A DNA stretch of 64,000 nucleotides from Mariniflexile jejuense (GCF_042675665.1 NZ_JBHTJI010000001.1:1736001-1800000); one strand, 5' to 3'; counted from the stretch's first letter, positions 35,304 through 44,679 are shown. Notes: generated from the sequence alone by a model not told the origin. Numbers and translations: made by a program.

Positions 35304-35337
35304 TAAAAAACCATCAAAAACTATATTTTGATGGTTT
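35304..35337 (-). terminator. terminator of the arabinose operon
   Basis: AAACCATCAAAA (35308-35319) is perfectly complementary to TTTTGATGGTTT (35326-35337). On the minus strand the stem ends in a T-run with continuation to 35304. It lies 30 bases beyond the araA stop. Confidence 0.85.
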
Positions 35338-35366
35338 AAATTTAAGATTATTTTATTTAAAAAGAA

Positions 35367-36872
35367 CTAAAACCCTTTGTTTATAACATAAGCAGCGTCA
35401 TTCCAACGAAGCTCTTGTTTAAAACGGTATAAATCGGTTTTTTCATCAATTAATAAATATTCAATATCCATAATTTCAGCAAAATCTTCTAAAGATTCAG
35501 GTGAAATATTTTGGCTATAACATGTGTGATGTGCCCCACCAGCATAAATCCAAGCAGCGGCAGCCGTTTGTAAATCTGGTTTTGCATCCCAAAGTACACG
35601 AGCAACTGGTAATTTTGGTAAGCTTTCTTTAATTTCAACAGCTTCAACTTTGTTTACTAACATTCTAAAACGGTTACCCATATCAACAACCGATGCGTTT
35701 AAAGCGTTTCCTGCACCACCGTTAAATACTAATCTAACAGGATCTTCTTTTCCTCCAATTCCTAATGGGTGAATTTCACAAGACACATCGCCTTTAGCAA
35801 TAGATGGACAAATTTCTAACATGTGAGAACCTAAACAGGTTGTATTATCAGGATCAAAATGATAGGTGTAATCTTCCATAAAGCTATTTCCTCCTTCTAA
35901 ACCTGCACCCATAACTTTCATGGTACGCACTAATGCCGAAGTTTTCCAGTCGCCTTCACCACCAAAACCATAGCCACTTGCCATTAAACGTTGGGTTGCG
36001 ATACCAGGTAATTGTTTCATACCATGTAAATCTTCAAACGTATCAGTAAATGCTGTATAACCACCATTTTCTAAAAAAGCACGCATACCTAACTCAATTT
36101 TAGCAGCATCTTTTAATGATTGACGCATAGCACCATCTGCCTTAATTTTGGAAGCCATAACATAGGTATCATCATACTCTTGTACCAATCTATCTACTTG
36201 CGCATCTGTAATTTGATTTACATAATCAACTAAATCGCCAATTCCATACCCATTTACTTCGTATCCAAATTTAATTTGAGCTGATACTTTATTTCCATCA
36301 GTAACTGCAACTTGACGCATGTTATCACCAAAACGAGCTACTTTCATAGTTTTGCTATCGGCTACTGCATTTGCAACACGACACCAATCGGCCACTTGTT
36401 TAATAACTTTTTCATTTTGCCAATGACCGACAACAACTTTACGATTTTTACGAAGTCTAGATACCATAAATCCAAACTCACGACCACCGTGTGCAGATTG
36501 ATTTAGGTTCATAAAATCCATATCAATAGTACTCCAAGGAATATCTCTATTAAATTGTGTGTGTAAATGTAAAAATGGTTTTTGTAGTGCGGTTAAACCT
36601 GCAATCCACATTTTAGCTGGTGAAAACGTATGCATCCAAGTTATGATACCAATACAATTATCATCATTATTAGCCGCTTTACAAATAGCATGAATTTCTT
36701 CAGGCGATTTTACAGTTGGTTTAAAAACTACATTTACAGGAATAACGCTACTTGCACTATAAGCATTTGCAATTTCTTTTGAATGTTCGGCAACCTGTTT
36801 TAATGTTTCAGGACCGTATAAATGCTGGCTTCCGGTTACAAACCATACTTCGCCAAATTTTAAATTAATCAT
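35367..36872 (-). CDS. araA: L-arabinose isomerase
   Basis: The 501-residue enzyme opens with GEVWFVTGSQHLYGPETL, the AraA signature. Metal-binding residues lie in FMEDYTYHF, GSHMLEICPS and GGAHHTCYS. It isomerises L-arabinose to L-ribulose using Mn2+ in the cytoplasm. The length matches E. coli AraA. It is the last gene of the operon araB-araD-symporter-araA, 21 bp after the transporter gene, and is followed by an intrinsic terminator. Confidence 0.97.
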   Translation of the reverse strand: MINLKFGEVWFVTGSQHLYGPETLKQVAEHSKEIANAYSASSVIPVNVVFKPTVKSPEEIHAICKAANNDDNCIGIITWMHTFSPAKMWIAGLTALQKPFLHLHTQFNRDIPWSTIDMDFMNLNQSAHGGREFGFMVSRLRKNRKVVVGHWQNEKVIKQVADWCRVANAVADSKTMKVARFGDNMRQVAVTDGNKVSAQIKFGYEVNGYGIGDLVDYVNQITDAQVDRLVQEYDDTYVMASKIKADGAMRQSLKDAAKIELGMRAFLENGGYTAFTDTFEDLHGMKQLPGIATQRLMASGYGFGGEGDWKTSALVRTMKVMGAGLEGGNSFMEDYTYHFDPDNTTCLGSHMLEICPSIAKGDVSCEIHPLGIGGKEDPVRLVFNGGAGNALNASVVDMGNRFRMLVNKVEAVEIKESLPKLPVARVLWDAKPDLQTAAAAWIYAGGAHHTCYSQNISPESLEDFAEIMDIEYLLIDEKTDLYRFKQELRWNDAAYVINKGF

Positions 36873-36893
36873 TTTGTATTATAAAAAGTGTTA

Positions 36894-38459
36894 TTAAGAT
36901 AAATATACATATAGACCTACTACCATAGCTACAATAGCAAATCCAACAGGTTTTAAATATTCCCAATTAGTAATATCTACTTGTTTGGTATATTCTTGAT
37001 TATAATCTGTATCTCTTGGATAAAAGCGACTTATTAAAAACATCATAAGAATTGTTAAAACAAATAGAATTCCCATTATGTGTAAAAAACTAATATTTGG
37101 CTTTATTATATACAAGGTTATTAAGTAAGTGACTGCACTAAACAAAATAGAAATATTGGCAGCTTTAGCAGAAACACGTTTAGAAAAGATACCCACAATT
37201 ATAATAGCTAAAATTGGCACACTATGTGTACCATTTAATTGTTGTAAATAAGTAAACACACCGCCTTCAACACCATACAAAAGCGGAGCTATTGCCATAG
37301 AGAACACCCCTAAAAGTGTTCCAAAAATTTTACCTGCTTTTACAGTTTTTCTTTCTGAAGCTTCCTTGTTCATAAAAGCTTTATAAAAATCTAACCCAAA
37401 TAAGGTTACTGAGCTATTTAAAGCACTATTGAACGAACTTAAAATTGCACCGAATAGTACTGCTGCAAAAAAACCTATAAATGCTGTTGGTAATACTTGC
37501 TTAACTAGCATTGGATACGCTTCATCTGGGTTTGCTAAATCGCCATTAAAAATATAAAATGCAATAATACCTGGAAGTACTACTATAAATGGTCCTAATA
37601 TTTTAATGAACGCAGCTAACAAGAGTCCTTTTTGACCTTCTTTTAAGTTTTTAGCTCCAAGTGCTCTTTGTATAATCGCCTGATTTGTTCCCCAATAGTA
37701 AAAATTTACAATTATCATGCCCGTGAATAAAGTCCAAAATGGCACATCAGAATCTGGACCTCCAATAATTACAAACTTTTCAGGAAGTGCAGTTGTTAAT
37801 GTATGTAAACCTTTAAAGACACTTCCATCACCTATATACATGAGTCCAAAAATTGGTATTAGCGAACCTCCAATTATTAAACCAATAGCATTAATAGAAT
37901 CGGAAACAGCCACAGCTTTTAAACCTCCAAAGATAGCATAAATACCTCCTATAATACCTATAGCCCAAACAGTTACCCAAAGTGCAGCTTTATCTGAAAT
38001 GCCTAGCATTTGAGGCACATCGAACATTGAATTAATAGCTAGTGCACCAGAGTAAAGTACTGTAGGCAACATAGATATAGCATAGCCCAATAAAAACAAC
38101 AAAGACACAATGGTTTTGGTGCTTTTACCATACCTTGTTTCTAAAAATTGCGGTATGGTTGCAACACCACCTTTTAAATATTTAGGAAGTAATATAAATG
38201 CTGTAAAAACCATTGCTATGGCAGCAATAACTTCGTAAGCCATAATTGGCAAACCATCTCTAAATGATACACCATTCATCCCTACAATTTGTTCGGTTGA
38301 TAAATTGGTTAGTAGTAATGAGCCTGCTATTACAGGTCCCGTAAGACTTCGTCCTCCTAAGAAATAGCCATCGGACGAATTCTCGTCGGTATTACGAGTT
38401 GACCACCAAGCAACCACAGCAACTATTAATGTAAAGCCTACAAAAGATAAAATTCCCAT
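36894..38459 (-). CDS. Na+/sugar symporter (SSS family), probable L-arabinose importer
   Basis: The 521-residue polytopic protein has about 14 membrane helices and the SSS/SGLT framework. DGYFLGGRSLTGPVIAGSLL marks the first helices, with NLSTEQIVGMNG and FNSALNSSVTLFGLDFYK further on. Members couple Na+ entry to sugar uptake. Placement inside the arabinose operon suggests L-arabinose as substrate, replacing AraE or an ABC transporter. A sodium-driven importer fits a marine setting. Substrate specificity is inferred from context only. Confidence 0.88.
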   Translation of the reverse strand: MGILSFVGFTLIVAVVAWWSTRNTDENSSDGYFLGGRSLTGPVIAGSLLLTNLSTEQIVGMNGVSFRDGLPIMAYEVIAAIAMVFTAFILLPKYLKGGVATIPQFLETRYGKSTKTIVSLLFLLGYAISMLPTVLYSGALAINSMFDVPQMLGISDKAALWVTVWAIGIIGGIYAIFGGLKAVAVSDSINAIGLIIGGSLIPIFGLMYIGDGSVFKGLHTLTTALPEKFVIIGGPDSDVPFWTLFTGMIIVNFYYWGTNQAIIQRALGAKNLKEGQKGLLLAAFIKILGPFIVVLPGIIAFYIFNGDLANPDEAYPMLVKQVLPTAFIGFFAAVLFGAILSSFNSALNSSVTLFGLDFYKAFMNKEASERKTVKAGKIFGTLLGVFSMAIAPLLYGVEGGVFTYLQQLNGTHSVPILAIIIVGIFSKRVSAKAANISILFSAVTYLITLYIIKPNISFLHIMGILFVLTILMMFLISRFYPRDTDYNQEYTKQVDITNWEYLKPVGFAIVAMVVGLYVYLS

Positions 38460-38499
38460 ATTTAATTAATTTTAGTTAGTATTTAGTTTATAATTGGTT

Positions 38500-39204
38500 T
38501 TAACATCCTTGACCATAATACGCATCTTTACCATGCTTACGGTCATAATGTTTATTTTTTAAGGCTTCTTTTAATCTAGCTGCATTTGGGTTTATTTGCA
38601 ATGTTAAATATGCCATTCTAGCAACTTCTTCACAAACAGCACTATTATAAACAGCTTTCGCAACGGTTGAACCCCAAGTAAATGGTGCATGGTTTCCAAC
38701 AAGTATCATTCCTACTTCATTGTAGTCTAAACTGCGTTCTTTAATACAATCTATAATTTGATACCCCGTCATGTGTTCATAATCGCCTGCAATATAATCA
38801 TCTTTCATTGGTGGTGCACAAGGAATATCAGAAATTAAATGGTCGGCATGCGTTGTACCAAAAATCGGTATATCTTTTATGGCTTGAGCCCATGCGGTTC
38901 CATAGGTTGAATGCGTATGTACTACACCGCCTACTTTATCCCATTCTTTATATAAAACCGCATGTGTTTTTGTGTCGGATGATGGTCGCAAAGTACCTTC
39001 AACTATCTTAGCCTCAAAATCGCAAATAACCATATCTTCAGGTTTCAAATCTACATAAGGCACACCACTAGGTTTTATGGCAAAAACACCTTTATTTCTA
39101 TCAACCGCACTAGCATTTCCAAATGTAAATAATACCAATCCTAATTCTGGCAGTTGCATATTGGCTTCAAAAGCCTCTTCTTTTAATGATTTATAAATAC
39201 TCAT
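38500..39204 (-). CDS. araD: L-ribulose-5-phosphate 4-epimerase
   Basis: The 234-residue class II aldolase-fold protein has the Zn-binding motif THSTYGTAWAQ and the second His pair in HADHL. FGNASAVDR and KPSGVPYVDL bind phosphate, and YGQGC ends the protein as in E. coli AraD. It converts L-ribulose 5-phosphate to D-xylulose 5-phosphate, which enters the pentose phosphate pathway through the tkt/tal genes at 41753-44463. One base separates it from araB. Confidence 0.96.
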   Translation of the reverse strand: MSIYKSLKEEAFEANMQLPELGLVLFTFGNASAVDRNKGVFAIKPSGVPYVDLKPEDMVICDFEAKIVEGTLRPSSDTKTHAVLYKEWDKVGGVVHTHSTYGTAWAQAIKDIPIFGTTHADHLISDIPCAPPMKDDYIAGDYEHMTGYQIIDCIKERSLDYNEVGMILVGNHAPFTWGSTVAKAVYNSAVCEEVARMAYLTLQINPNAARLKEALKNKHYDRKHGKDAYYGQGC

Positions 39205-39205
39205 A

Positions 39206-40885
39206 TTATTTATTTTTCATGATATGATTTTCCATAGCTTCACATAGTTCACTATAGTTCTTATAGACTTCCTTGTAAGCTTCAGCATTTTCTTTTATAG
39301 GCTGATACTCTTTTTCAAAAGGACTTGCCATAGCATTCATTGCGGTTTCGGTATTTTGATGTACTTCTGCAGCAACAGCTCCAAAAATAGCAGCACCTAA
39401 AGCGCAAGCCTGTTCAGATTGTGCTACTTTAATAGGCGTATTTAAAACGTCTGCCATGGTTTGCATAACGAATGTTGATTTTTTAGCAATGCCTCCTAAA
39501 GCAATTACACCTTTTACAGGAATGCCTTCACTAATAAATCTATCAGCTATTTTTTTTGCTCCGAAACATGAAGCTTCCACTAAAGCTCTAAATACTTTTG
39601 GTGATGAACTTCCTAAATTGATTCCTGAAATAACACCTTTTAGATTTTGATTAGCATCAGGTGTTCTTCTACCATTCATCCAATCTAAAGCCAATTCTCC
39701 TGAAGCGGTTATTGGTTCTTTTGAAGCTGCTTCACTTAGTTTTGGTAAAATATTAACTATAGATTCTTCAACTAATTTTGCTTTAATATCTTCACTAATT
39801 AGATTTGAATTTCCAACAAGTTCTATAATTGGCCATGAAATTAAGCGTTCGTACCACGCATAAATATCGCCAAAAGCCGATTGTCCTGCTTCCAAACCTA
39901 ACATATTTGGAATTACCGAACCATCTACTTGTCCGCAAATACCTTTTACTAAATGTTCTTTTTCTTGTAATGGTGTAACCAAAATATCGCAGGTAGACGT
40001 TCCCATAACCTTGGTTAAGTAATAAGGTTCAATATTTACACCAACAGCACCCATATGACAATCAAAAGCACCAACAGCAACAACAACTGAGGTTGATAAG
40101 CCTAAACGTTTTGCCCATGCTTCCGACAATGTTCCTGCTGAAACATTTGATGTATGTGTTTCTTTAAATAAACGGTCTGTTAAACCATCTAAAACAGGAT
40201 CTAATGCTACAAAAAAATCGTTTGGTGGCAATCCGCCAAACGATTCGTGCCATAAAGCTTTATGACCCGCAGCACAACGGCTACGTTTCATTTGTGTTAC
40301 GTCGTTGCCTCCTGTTAATAAAAATGGCACCCAATCGCAATGTTCAACCCATGAATATGCGGCGTTTAAAACTTTTTCATCTTGTCTTGAAACATGTAAA
40401 ATTTTACTCCAAAACCATTCTGAAGAATAAATACCGCCTTCAAATTGAGAATAATCTACATCCCATTTTTTACATAACGCATTTATTTCATCAGCTTCTT
40501 TAATACCTGTATGGTCTTTCCAAAGTACAAACATGGCGTTTGGATTTTCTTCAAAACCTTCTAATAACGCCAATGGTGTTCCATATTTATCAACTGCTAC
40601 TGGTGTAGAACCTGTAGTATCAACACCAATGCCTACTATATTTTTTACTACTTCATCGCCAACTTGAGATACTACCGATTTGATAGTATTTTCTATACCT
40701 TCAATATAATCTAAGGGATGCTGACGGAATTTATTTTTTGAAGGTTCGCAGTATTTACCACTTTTCCAACGTGCATAATAATGAACTGCTGTAGCCATTT
40801 CTTCACCTGTTGAAGCATTTACTATAAGTGCTCTAACAGAATCTGACCCGAAATCCATTCCTATGGTAAACTTGACGTTATTCAT
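39206..40885 (-). CDS. araB: ribulokinase
   Basis: The 559-residue FGGY carbohydrate kinase begins TIGMDFGSDSVRALIVN, the ATP-phosphate loop of the actin-like fold. It carries VGIGVDTTGSTPVAVD, MKRSRCAAGHKALWH and the C-terminal LGGIAKKSTFVMQTMADVL. The length and sequence are those of AraB, which phosphorylates L-ribulose. It is the first gene of the catabolic operon. The 142-bp region upstream holds the AraR-type palindrome and a second palindrome in the leader. Confidence 0.96.
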   Translation of the reverse strand: MNNVKFTIGMDFGSDSVRALIVNASTGEEMATAVHYYARWKSGKYCEPSKNKFRQHPLDYIEGIENTIKSVVSQVGDEVVKNIVGIGVDTTGSTPVAVDKYGTPLALLEGFEENPNAMFVLWKDHTGIKEADEINALCKKWDVDYSQFEGGIYSSEWFWSKILHVSRQDEKVLNAAYSWVEHCDWVPFLLTGGNDVTQMKRSRCAAGHKALWHESFGGLPPNDFFVALDPVLDGLTDRLFKETHTSNVSAGTLSEAWAKRLGLSTSVVVAVGAFDCHMGAVGVNIEPYYLTKVMGTSTCDILVTPLQEKEHLVKGICGQVDGSVIPNMLGLEAGQSAFGDIYAWYERLISWPIIELVGNSNLISEDIKAKLVEESIVNILPKLSEAASKEPITASGELALDWMNGRRTPDANQNLKGVISGINLGSSSPKVFRALVEASCFGAKKIADRFISEGIPVKGVIALGGIAKKSTFVMQTMADVLNTPIKVAQSEQACALGAAIFGAVAAEVHQNTETAMNAMASPFEKEYQPIKENAEAYKEVYKNYSELCEAMENHIMKNK

Positions 40886-40915
40886 AATTTAAATCTATAA
40901 AATTTATTTCTTTTA

Positions 40916-40930
40916 ATTAGCATTGCTAAT
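40916..40930. repeat. 15-bp palindrome in the araB leader
   Basis: ATTAGCATTGCTAAT is a perfect palindrome with 7-bp arms. It lies 31 bases upstream of the araB start, between the AraR-like operator and the gene. It could form a small mRNA hairpin or bind another regulator. Confidence 0.4.
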
Positions 40931-40947
40931 ATAATATTTATTTTGAC

Positions 40948-40966
40948 AAGTGTATTATAAACACTT
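40948..40966. promoter_or_regulatory. probable AraR operator upstream of araB
   Basis: AAGTGT (40948-40953) and ACACTT (40961-40966) are perfect arms around ATTATAA. The same arms and spacing occur upstream of tkt at 44598-44636. It overlaps a TACACTTG that could serve as the minus-strand -7 element, with a TTTG 25 bases further upstream, a position suited to repression. Confidence 0.75.
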
Positions 40967-41027
40967 ATAAAATTTTAAACAAAAAAATCTATATTTTTTT
41001 TAAAAGCTTTAAGCTAGTTTATTAAAA

Positions 41028-41714
41028 TTATAGATTGAAATTTTGTTCTATTTGATAAAGTGCTTCATCAAACTCGTAAAAGTATGCGCCTTTTCTAGAT
41101 TCGGACATGTCTTTTTCAGTAAGTTTGACTAAATAATTCATTTGAGCTACCTTTCTTCTAAAGTTTCTTTTATCGATAGGCTCATTCAAAATACCTTCAT
41201 AAAGTGCTTGCAATTGTGGCAAGGTGAATTTAGCTGGTAATAAATTGAACGCTATTGGGAAATTGCGAACACGACGCCTTAATCGTCTAATGGCTGAATC
41301 AACCATATCTCGATGGTCGAAAACAAGTTCGGGTAATTCATCAATAGGAAACCACTTAGCATTATATTTACTAACTAATGCTTCATCGTATTCCGACTTC
41401 AAAATCATGGCACTGTATGTTGTAGAAACAACGCGCCCAGAAGTATCTCTGTTTGCTTTACCAAAAGTTTTAACTTGCTCCATATAAATATTCTCCAAAC
41501 CAGACAATCCATATAGTACTCTATTGGCGGCTTCATCTAAATCTTCATCATTACCAATGAAGCCACCAATTAAAGACCATTTACCTATTTCGGGAGCAAA
41601 CCCTCTGTGTATAAGCAATAACTCTAATCTGTTGTTGTTAAATCCGAAAATTATACAATCAACAGCTAGTTTAATTTGTTGTAATTCTTCATATCTTTTG
41701 TTATCAATTGTCAT
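41028..41714 (-). CDS. araR: NUDIX-type arabinose regulator AraR
   Basis: The 228-residue protein has an N-terminal NUDIX fold (1-145) and a C-terminal winged helix (about 150-228, including RKVAQMNYLVKLTE). The NUDIX box at 51-73 keeps GX5E and R65. However, REUxEE has become RVLYG, so the metal-binding glutamates are lost and hydrolysis is unlikely. Bacteroidota are known to control arabinose genes with such a NUDIX-derived AraR, and the gene lies between tal and araB. Ligand-induced release from the AAGTGT-N7-ACACTT palindromes is the expected mechanism. It follows tal by 38 bp and is probably autoregulated through the tkt operator. Confidence 0.92.
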   Translation of the reverse strand: MTIDNKRYEELQQIKLAVDCIIFGFNNNRLELLLIHRGFAPEIGKWSLIGGFIGNDEDLDEAANRVLYGLSGLENIYMEQVKTFGKANRDTSGRVVSTTYSAMILKSEYDEALVSKYNAKWFPIDELPELVFDHRDMVDSAIRRLRRRVRNFPIAFNLLPAKFTLPQLQALYEGILNEPIDKRNFRRKVAQMNYLVKLTEKDMSESRKGAYFYEFDEALYQIEQNFNL

Positions 41715-41752
41715 AGTTTCAAAGAAAAATTATCAACAAATTTTGTAATTAA

Positions 41753-42409
41753 TTATTTATTTCCTTTTTGGTAATCTAATAAAAACTGTGCTAAACCACT
41801 ATCGGTTAAAGGGTGTTTTAATAAACCTTTTATAGCAGATAATGGCCCAGTCATAACATCAGAACCTAACTTAGCACAATCAATAACATGCATTGTGTGA
41901 CGTACCGATGCTGCTAAAATTTGTGTTTGAAAACCGTAGTTATCATAAATTAATCTGATTTCTGAAATTAAGTTTAAACCATCTGTTGAAATATCATCTA
42001 AACGACCAATAAAAGGTGATACATACGTTGCACCAGCTTTTGCAGCTAATAACGCTTGCCCTGGAGAAAATACTAAAGTAACATTAGTTCTAATACCTTT
42101 ATCTGAAAAGTATTTACAAGCTTTAATACCATCTGCAATTAATGGCAATTTTACCACGATTTGTGGGTGAAGTGCAGCCAAAGCTTCACCTTCTCTTACC
42201 ATACCTTCAAAATCGGTTGAAATAACTTCAGCACTTACATCGCCTTCAACTAAATCACATATTTTTTTGTAGTGAGCTAAAATATTTTCAGCTCCAGTAA
42301 TACCTTCTTTTGCCATTAATGATGGGTTTGTAGTAACACCATCTAAAACGCCTAATGCTTGTGCTTCGGCTATATCATTTAAATTTGCAGTATCAATAAA
42401 AAATTTCAT
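41753..42409 (-). CDS. tal: transaldolase (fructose-6-phosphate-aldolase-like subfamily)
   Basis: The 218-residue TIM barrel is of the short transaldolase/FSA type. It starts MKFFIDTANLNDIAEAQALG and contains GVTTNPSLMAKEG. The Schiff-base lysine is in IVVKLPL, and NVTLVFSPGQALLAAKAGA is the family motif. Short transaldolases can act as true transaldolases or as fructose-6-phosphate aldolases. The adjacent transketolase gene supports the former. It is 11 bp downstream of tkt and is followed by araR, forming one transcription unit for pentose phosphate conversion. Confidence 0.93.
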   Translation of the reverse strand: MKFFIDTANLNDIAEAQALGVLDGVTTNPSLMAKEGITGAENILAHYKKICDLVEGDVSAEVISTDFEGMVREGEALAALHPQIVVKLPLIADGIKACKYFSDKGIRTNVTLVFSPGQALLAAKAGATYVSPFIGRLDDISTDGLNLISEIRLIYDNYGFQTQILAASVRHTMHVIDCAKLGSDVMTGPLSAIKGLLKHPLTDSGLAQFLLDYQKGNK

Positions 42410-42420
42410 CTTTTATAATT

Positions 42421-44463
42421 TTAGTTTTGTTGTGTTTTTAAATATTCTAGTACTTGTTTGCTTACTTTCTCGCCAGTAAATCCGAATTTCTCATCAAGAA
42501 CATTTGCTGGTGCTGAATATCCAAAATGATCTAATCCAAATACTTTTCCGTTATCTCCAACCAAACCTTCTAAATTAACAGGTAAGCCCGCAGTTAAACC
42601 AAATAATGGTTTGTTTTTAGGAATTACTGAATTTTGATAGTCTTTTGATTGCAGTCTGAATAATCCTTCTGAAATTACTGAAGCTATGTTTACTTTTAAA
42701 CCGTTTTCTGCTTCTAAAATTTCAGCAGCAGCTATAAGCGTTGAAACTTCTGAACCATTAGCAATTAAAACCACATCTGGGTTTTCAACTTGTTTCACTA
42801 AATAACCCCCTTTTTCAGCAGCTAATGCTTCTTTATATCTTGAACTTCCAATTGCAGGAATGTCTTTAATATTTTGTCTAGAAAGTATTAAACCAGTTGG
42901 TGTGTTTTTGTTTTCTAATGCCATTTTCCAAGCTACTGAAGTTTCAGCAGAATCTGCAGGACGTAACGCTAAGAAACTTGGGTTTCCACTATGGTTTTTC
43001 AGTTTCTCTAATAAACGAATTTGCGCTTCTTGTTCAATTGGTTGATGTGTTGGTCCATCCTCACCTACTCTAAAGGCATCATGCGTCCATACATATTTCA
43101 CACCTAATTCTTGAATACCACTTAAACGAATGGCTGGTTTCATATAATCTGAAAACACAAAGAAGGTTGCTACAACAGGGATGATACCACCGTGTAATGC
43201 TAAACCGTTTGCAATACATGCCATGGTTAACTCTGCTACACCTGCTTGTAAAAACGAGCCTGAGAAATCTCCTTTTTTAAGTGCGTGGGTTTTCTTTAAG
43301 AAACCATCGGTTTTGTCAGAGTTTGATAAATCGGCAGAAGACACAATCATGTTTTCTACTTTACCAGCTAAATAGCCCAATACACCTGAAGAAGCTGCTC
43401 TTGATGCTAAACCTGCTTTATGCTCAATAGATTCAAAATCTAATTCTGGTAATTCACCTGATAAAAAAAAGTCTAATTTATCAGCCAATGCTTTATTTGA
43501 AGCTCTCCAAGAAGCAATTTCTGCTTTCTTTTCGGCGGCTTTTACTGTTTTTTCTTTTAAAATAGTTTTATAGAATGCCTGTACATCTGAATAAATATCA
43601 AACGGACTTTCAGGATTTGCACCTAAATTTAATAATGTTTTAATGTAATCAGCACCTGTATGTCCAATTGGCTGACCGTGTAATTCACATTCGCCTTCAA
43701 ACATACTTCCATCGGCAGTTACACAACCTTTACCCATAATGGTTTTACCAATTATTAAGGTAGGTTTTTCAGTTTCGTTGTTTGCATCGGTTAAAGCTTT
43801 TCTTATTTCATCGTGGTTATGACCATCAATAGTAACAACCTTCCAACCCCATGCTTCGTATTTCATGGCAGTATCTTCAGAGGTTACTTCTTCAGTTCCT
43901 GTTGATAATTGAATGTCATTAGAATCAAAGAACATGATGAAATTACTCAACCCTAAATGACCAGCAATTCTACCTGCACCTTGTGAAATTTCTTCTTGAA
44001 CACCACCATCAGAAATAAAACCATATACTTTATGATTCATCCAGTCACCAAAACGTGCTTGTAAAAATTTTGCACCAATAGCAGCACCAATACCCATAGT
44101 ATGACCTTGACCTAATGGCCCTGAAGTATTTTCAATACCGCGTTTTACATCAACCTCTGGATGACCTGGTGTGATTGAACCCCATTGTCTAAAATTAGCA
44201 ACATCATCCTTTTCATAGTTTCCTAAAAGATAATATTGAGCATACATTAAGGTAGATAAGTGACCAGCATCCATGAAAAAACGGTCTCTAAATGGCCATT
44301 CCATATCAGTTGGATCAAAGTTAAAGAACTCAGAATATAAAATGTGCATAAAATCTGCACCGCCCATTGGACCACCTGGATGTCCTGAATTTGCTTTTTC
44401 TACCATTGCTACAGCTAATGCTCTGATATTATCTGCTGCTTGTTGATCTAATTTTTTGTTCAT
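42421..44463 (-). CDS. tkt: transketolase
   Basis: The single 680-residue chain has the TPP-binding domain with KANSGHPGGPMGGAD and TSGPLGQGHTMGIG, and the pyrimidine domain with FRVGEDGPTHQPIEQ. It transfers two-carbon ketol units between pentose, triose and hexose phosphates. Linkage with tal and araR, and the 39-bp operator upstream, indicate that this copy serves arabinose catabolism; a housekeeping copy may exist elsewhere. A -7-like TATATTTG lies about 120 bases upstream, next to the operator. Confidence 0.97.
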   Translation of the reverse strand: MNKKLDQQAADNIRALAVAMVEKANSGHPGGPMGGADFMHILYSEFFNFDPTDMEWPFRDRFFMDAGHLSTLMYAQYYLLGNYEKDDVANFRQWGSITPGHPEVDVKRGIENTSGPLGQGHTMGIGAAIGAKFLQARFGDWMNHKVYGFISDGGVQEEISQGAGRIAGHLGLSNFIMFFDSNDIQLSTGTEEVTSEDTAMKYEAWGWKVVTIDGHNHDEIRKALTDANNETEKPTLIIGKTIMGKGCVTADGSMFEGECELHGQPIGHTGADYIKTLLNLGANPESPFDIYSDVQAFYKTILKEKTVKAAEKKAEIASWRASNKALADKLDFFLSGELPELDFESIEHKAGLASRAASSGVLGYLAGKVENMIVSSADLSNSDKTDGFLKKTHALKKGDFSGSFLQAGVAELTMACIANGLALHGGIIPVVATFFVFSDYMKPAIRLSGIQELGVKYVWTHDAFRVGEDGPTHQPIEQEAQIRLLEKLKNHSGNPSFLALRPADSAETSVAWKMALENKNTPTGLILSRQNIKDIPAIGSSRYKEALAAEKGGYLVKQVENPDVVLIANGSEVSTLIAAAEILEAENGLKVNIASVISEGLFRLQSKDYQNSVIPKNKPLFGLTAGLPVNLEGLVGDNGKVFGLDHFGYSAPANVLDEKFGFTGEKVSKQVLEYLKTQQN

Positions 44464-44585
44464 TTTTTTTATGGTTAATTTTTAATAGCCAACAACTTAG
44501 TTGGATTGCATTTAAACTAATTTTGCAAAAATAAAAAAATAGTTTACCTAAAGCCTATTTTAAATGCAATAGCGAATTATATTTG

Positions 44586-44593
44586 CAAATATA
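44586..44593 (-). promoter_or_regulatory. -7 element of the tkt-tal-araR operon
   Basis: On the minus strand this reads TATATTTG, an exact TAnnTTTG match. The operator palindrome begins five bases upstream and would cover the -33 region. A TTG at the -33 distance is not evident. Confidence 0.5.
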
Positions 44594-44597
44594 TGCA

Positions 44598-44636
44598 AAT
44601 AATTTATAAGTGTAGTAAAAACACTTATAAATTATT
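44598..44636. promoter_or_regulatory. 39-bp AraR operator upstream of tkt
   Basis: AATAATTTATAAGTGT (44598-44613) and ACACTTATAAATTATT (44621-44636) are perfect 16-bp inverted arms around the spacer AGTAAAA. The core AAGTGT-N7-ACACTT is identical to the site upstream of araB. Perfect symmetry of this length is very unlikely by chance. A cruciform or RNA hairpin is possible, but there is no U-tract, so it is not a terminator. Confidence 0.85.
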
Positions 44637-44679
44637 GGTAAAAAATGAAATCTGAATTATTTTAGTTTGTTTGAAGGTA

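Noticed and set aside
36886..36891. AAGTGT half-site between the symporter and araA
   Set aside because: No ACACTT follows at 7 bases, and the gap is only 21 bp within an operon, so an operator is unlikely.
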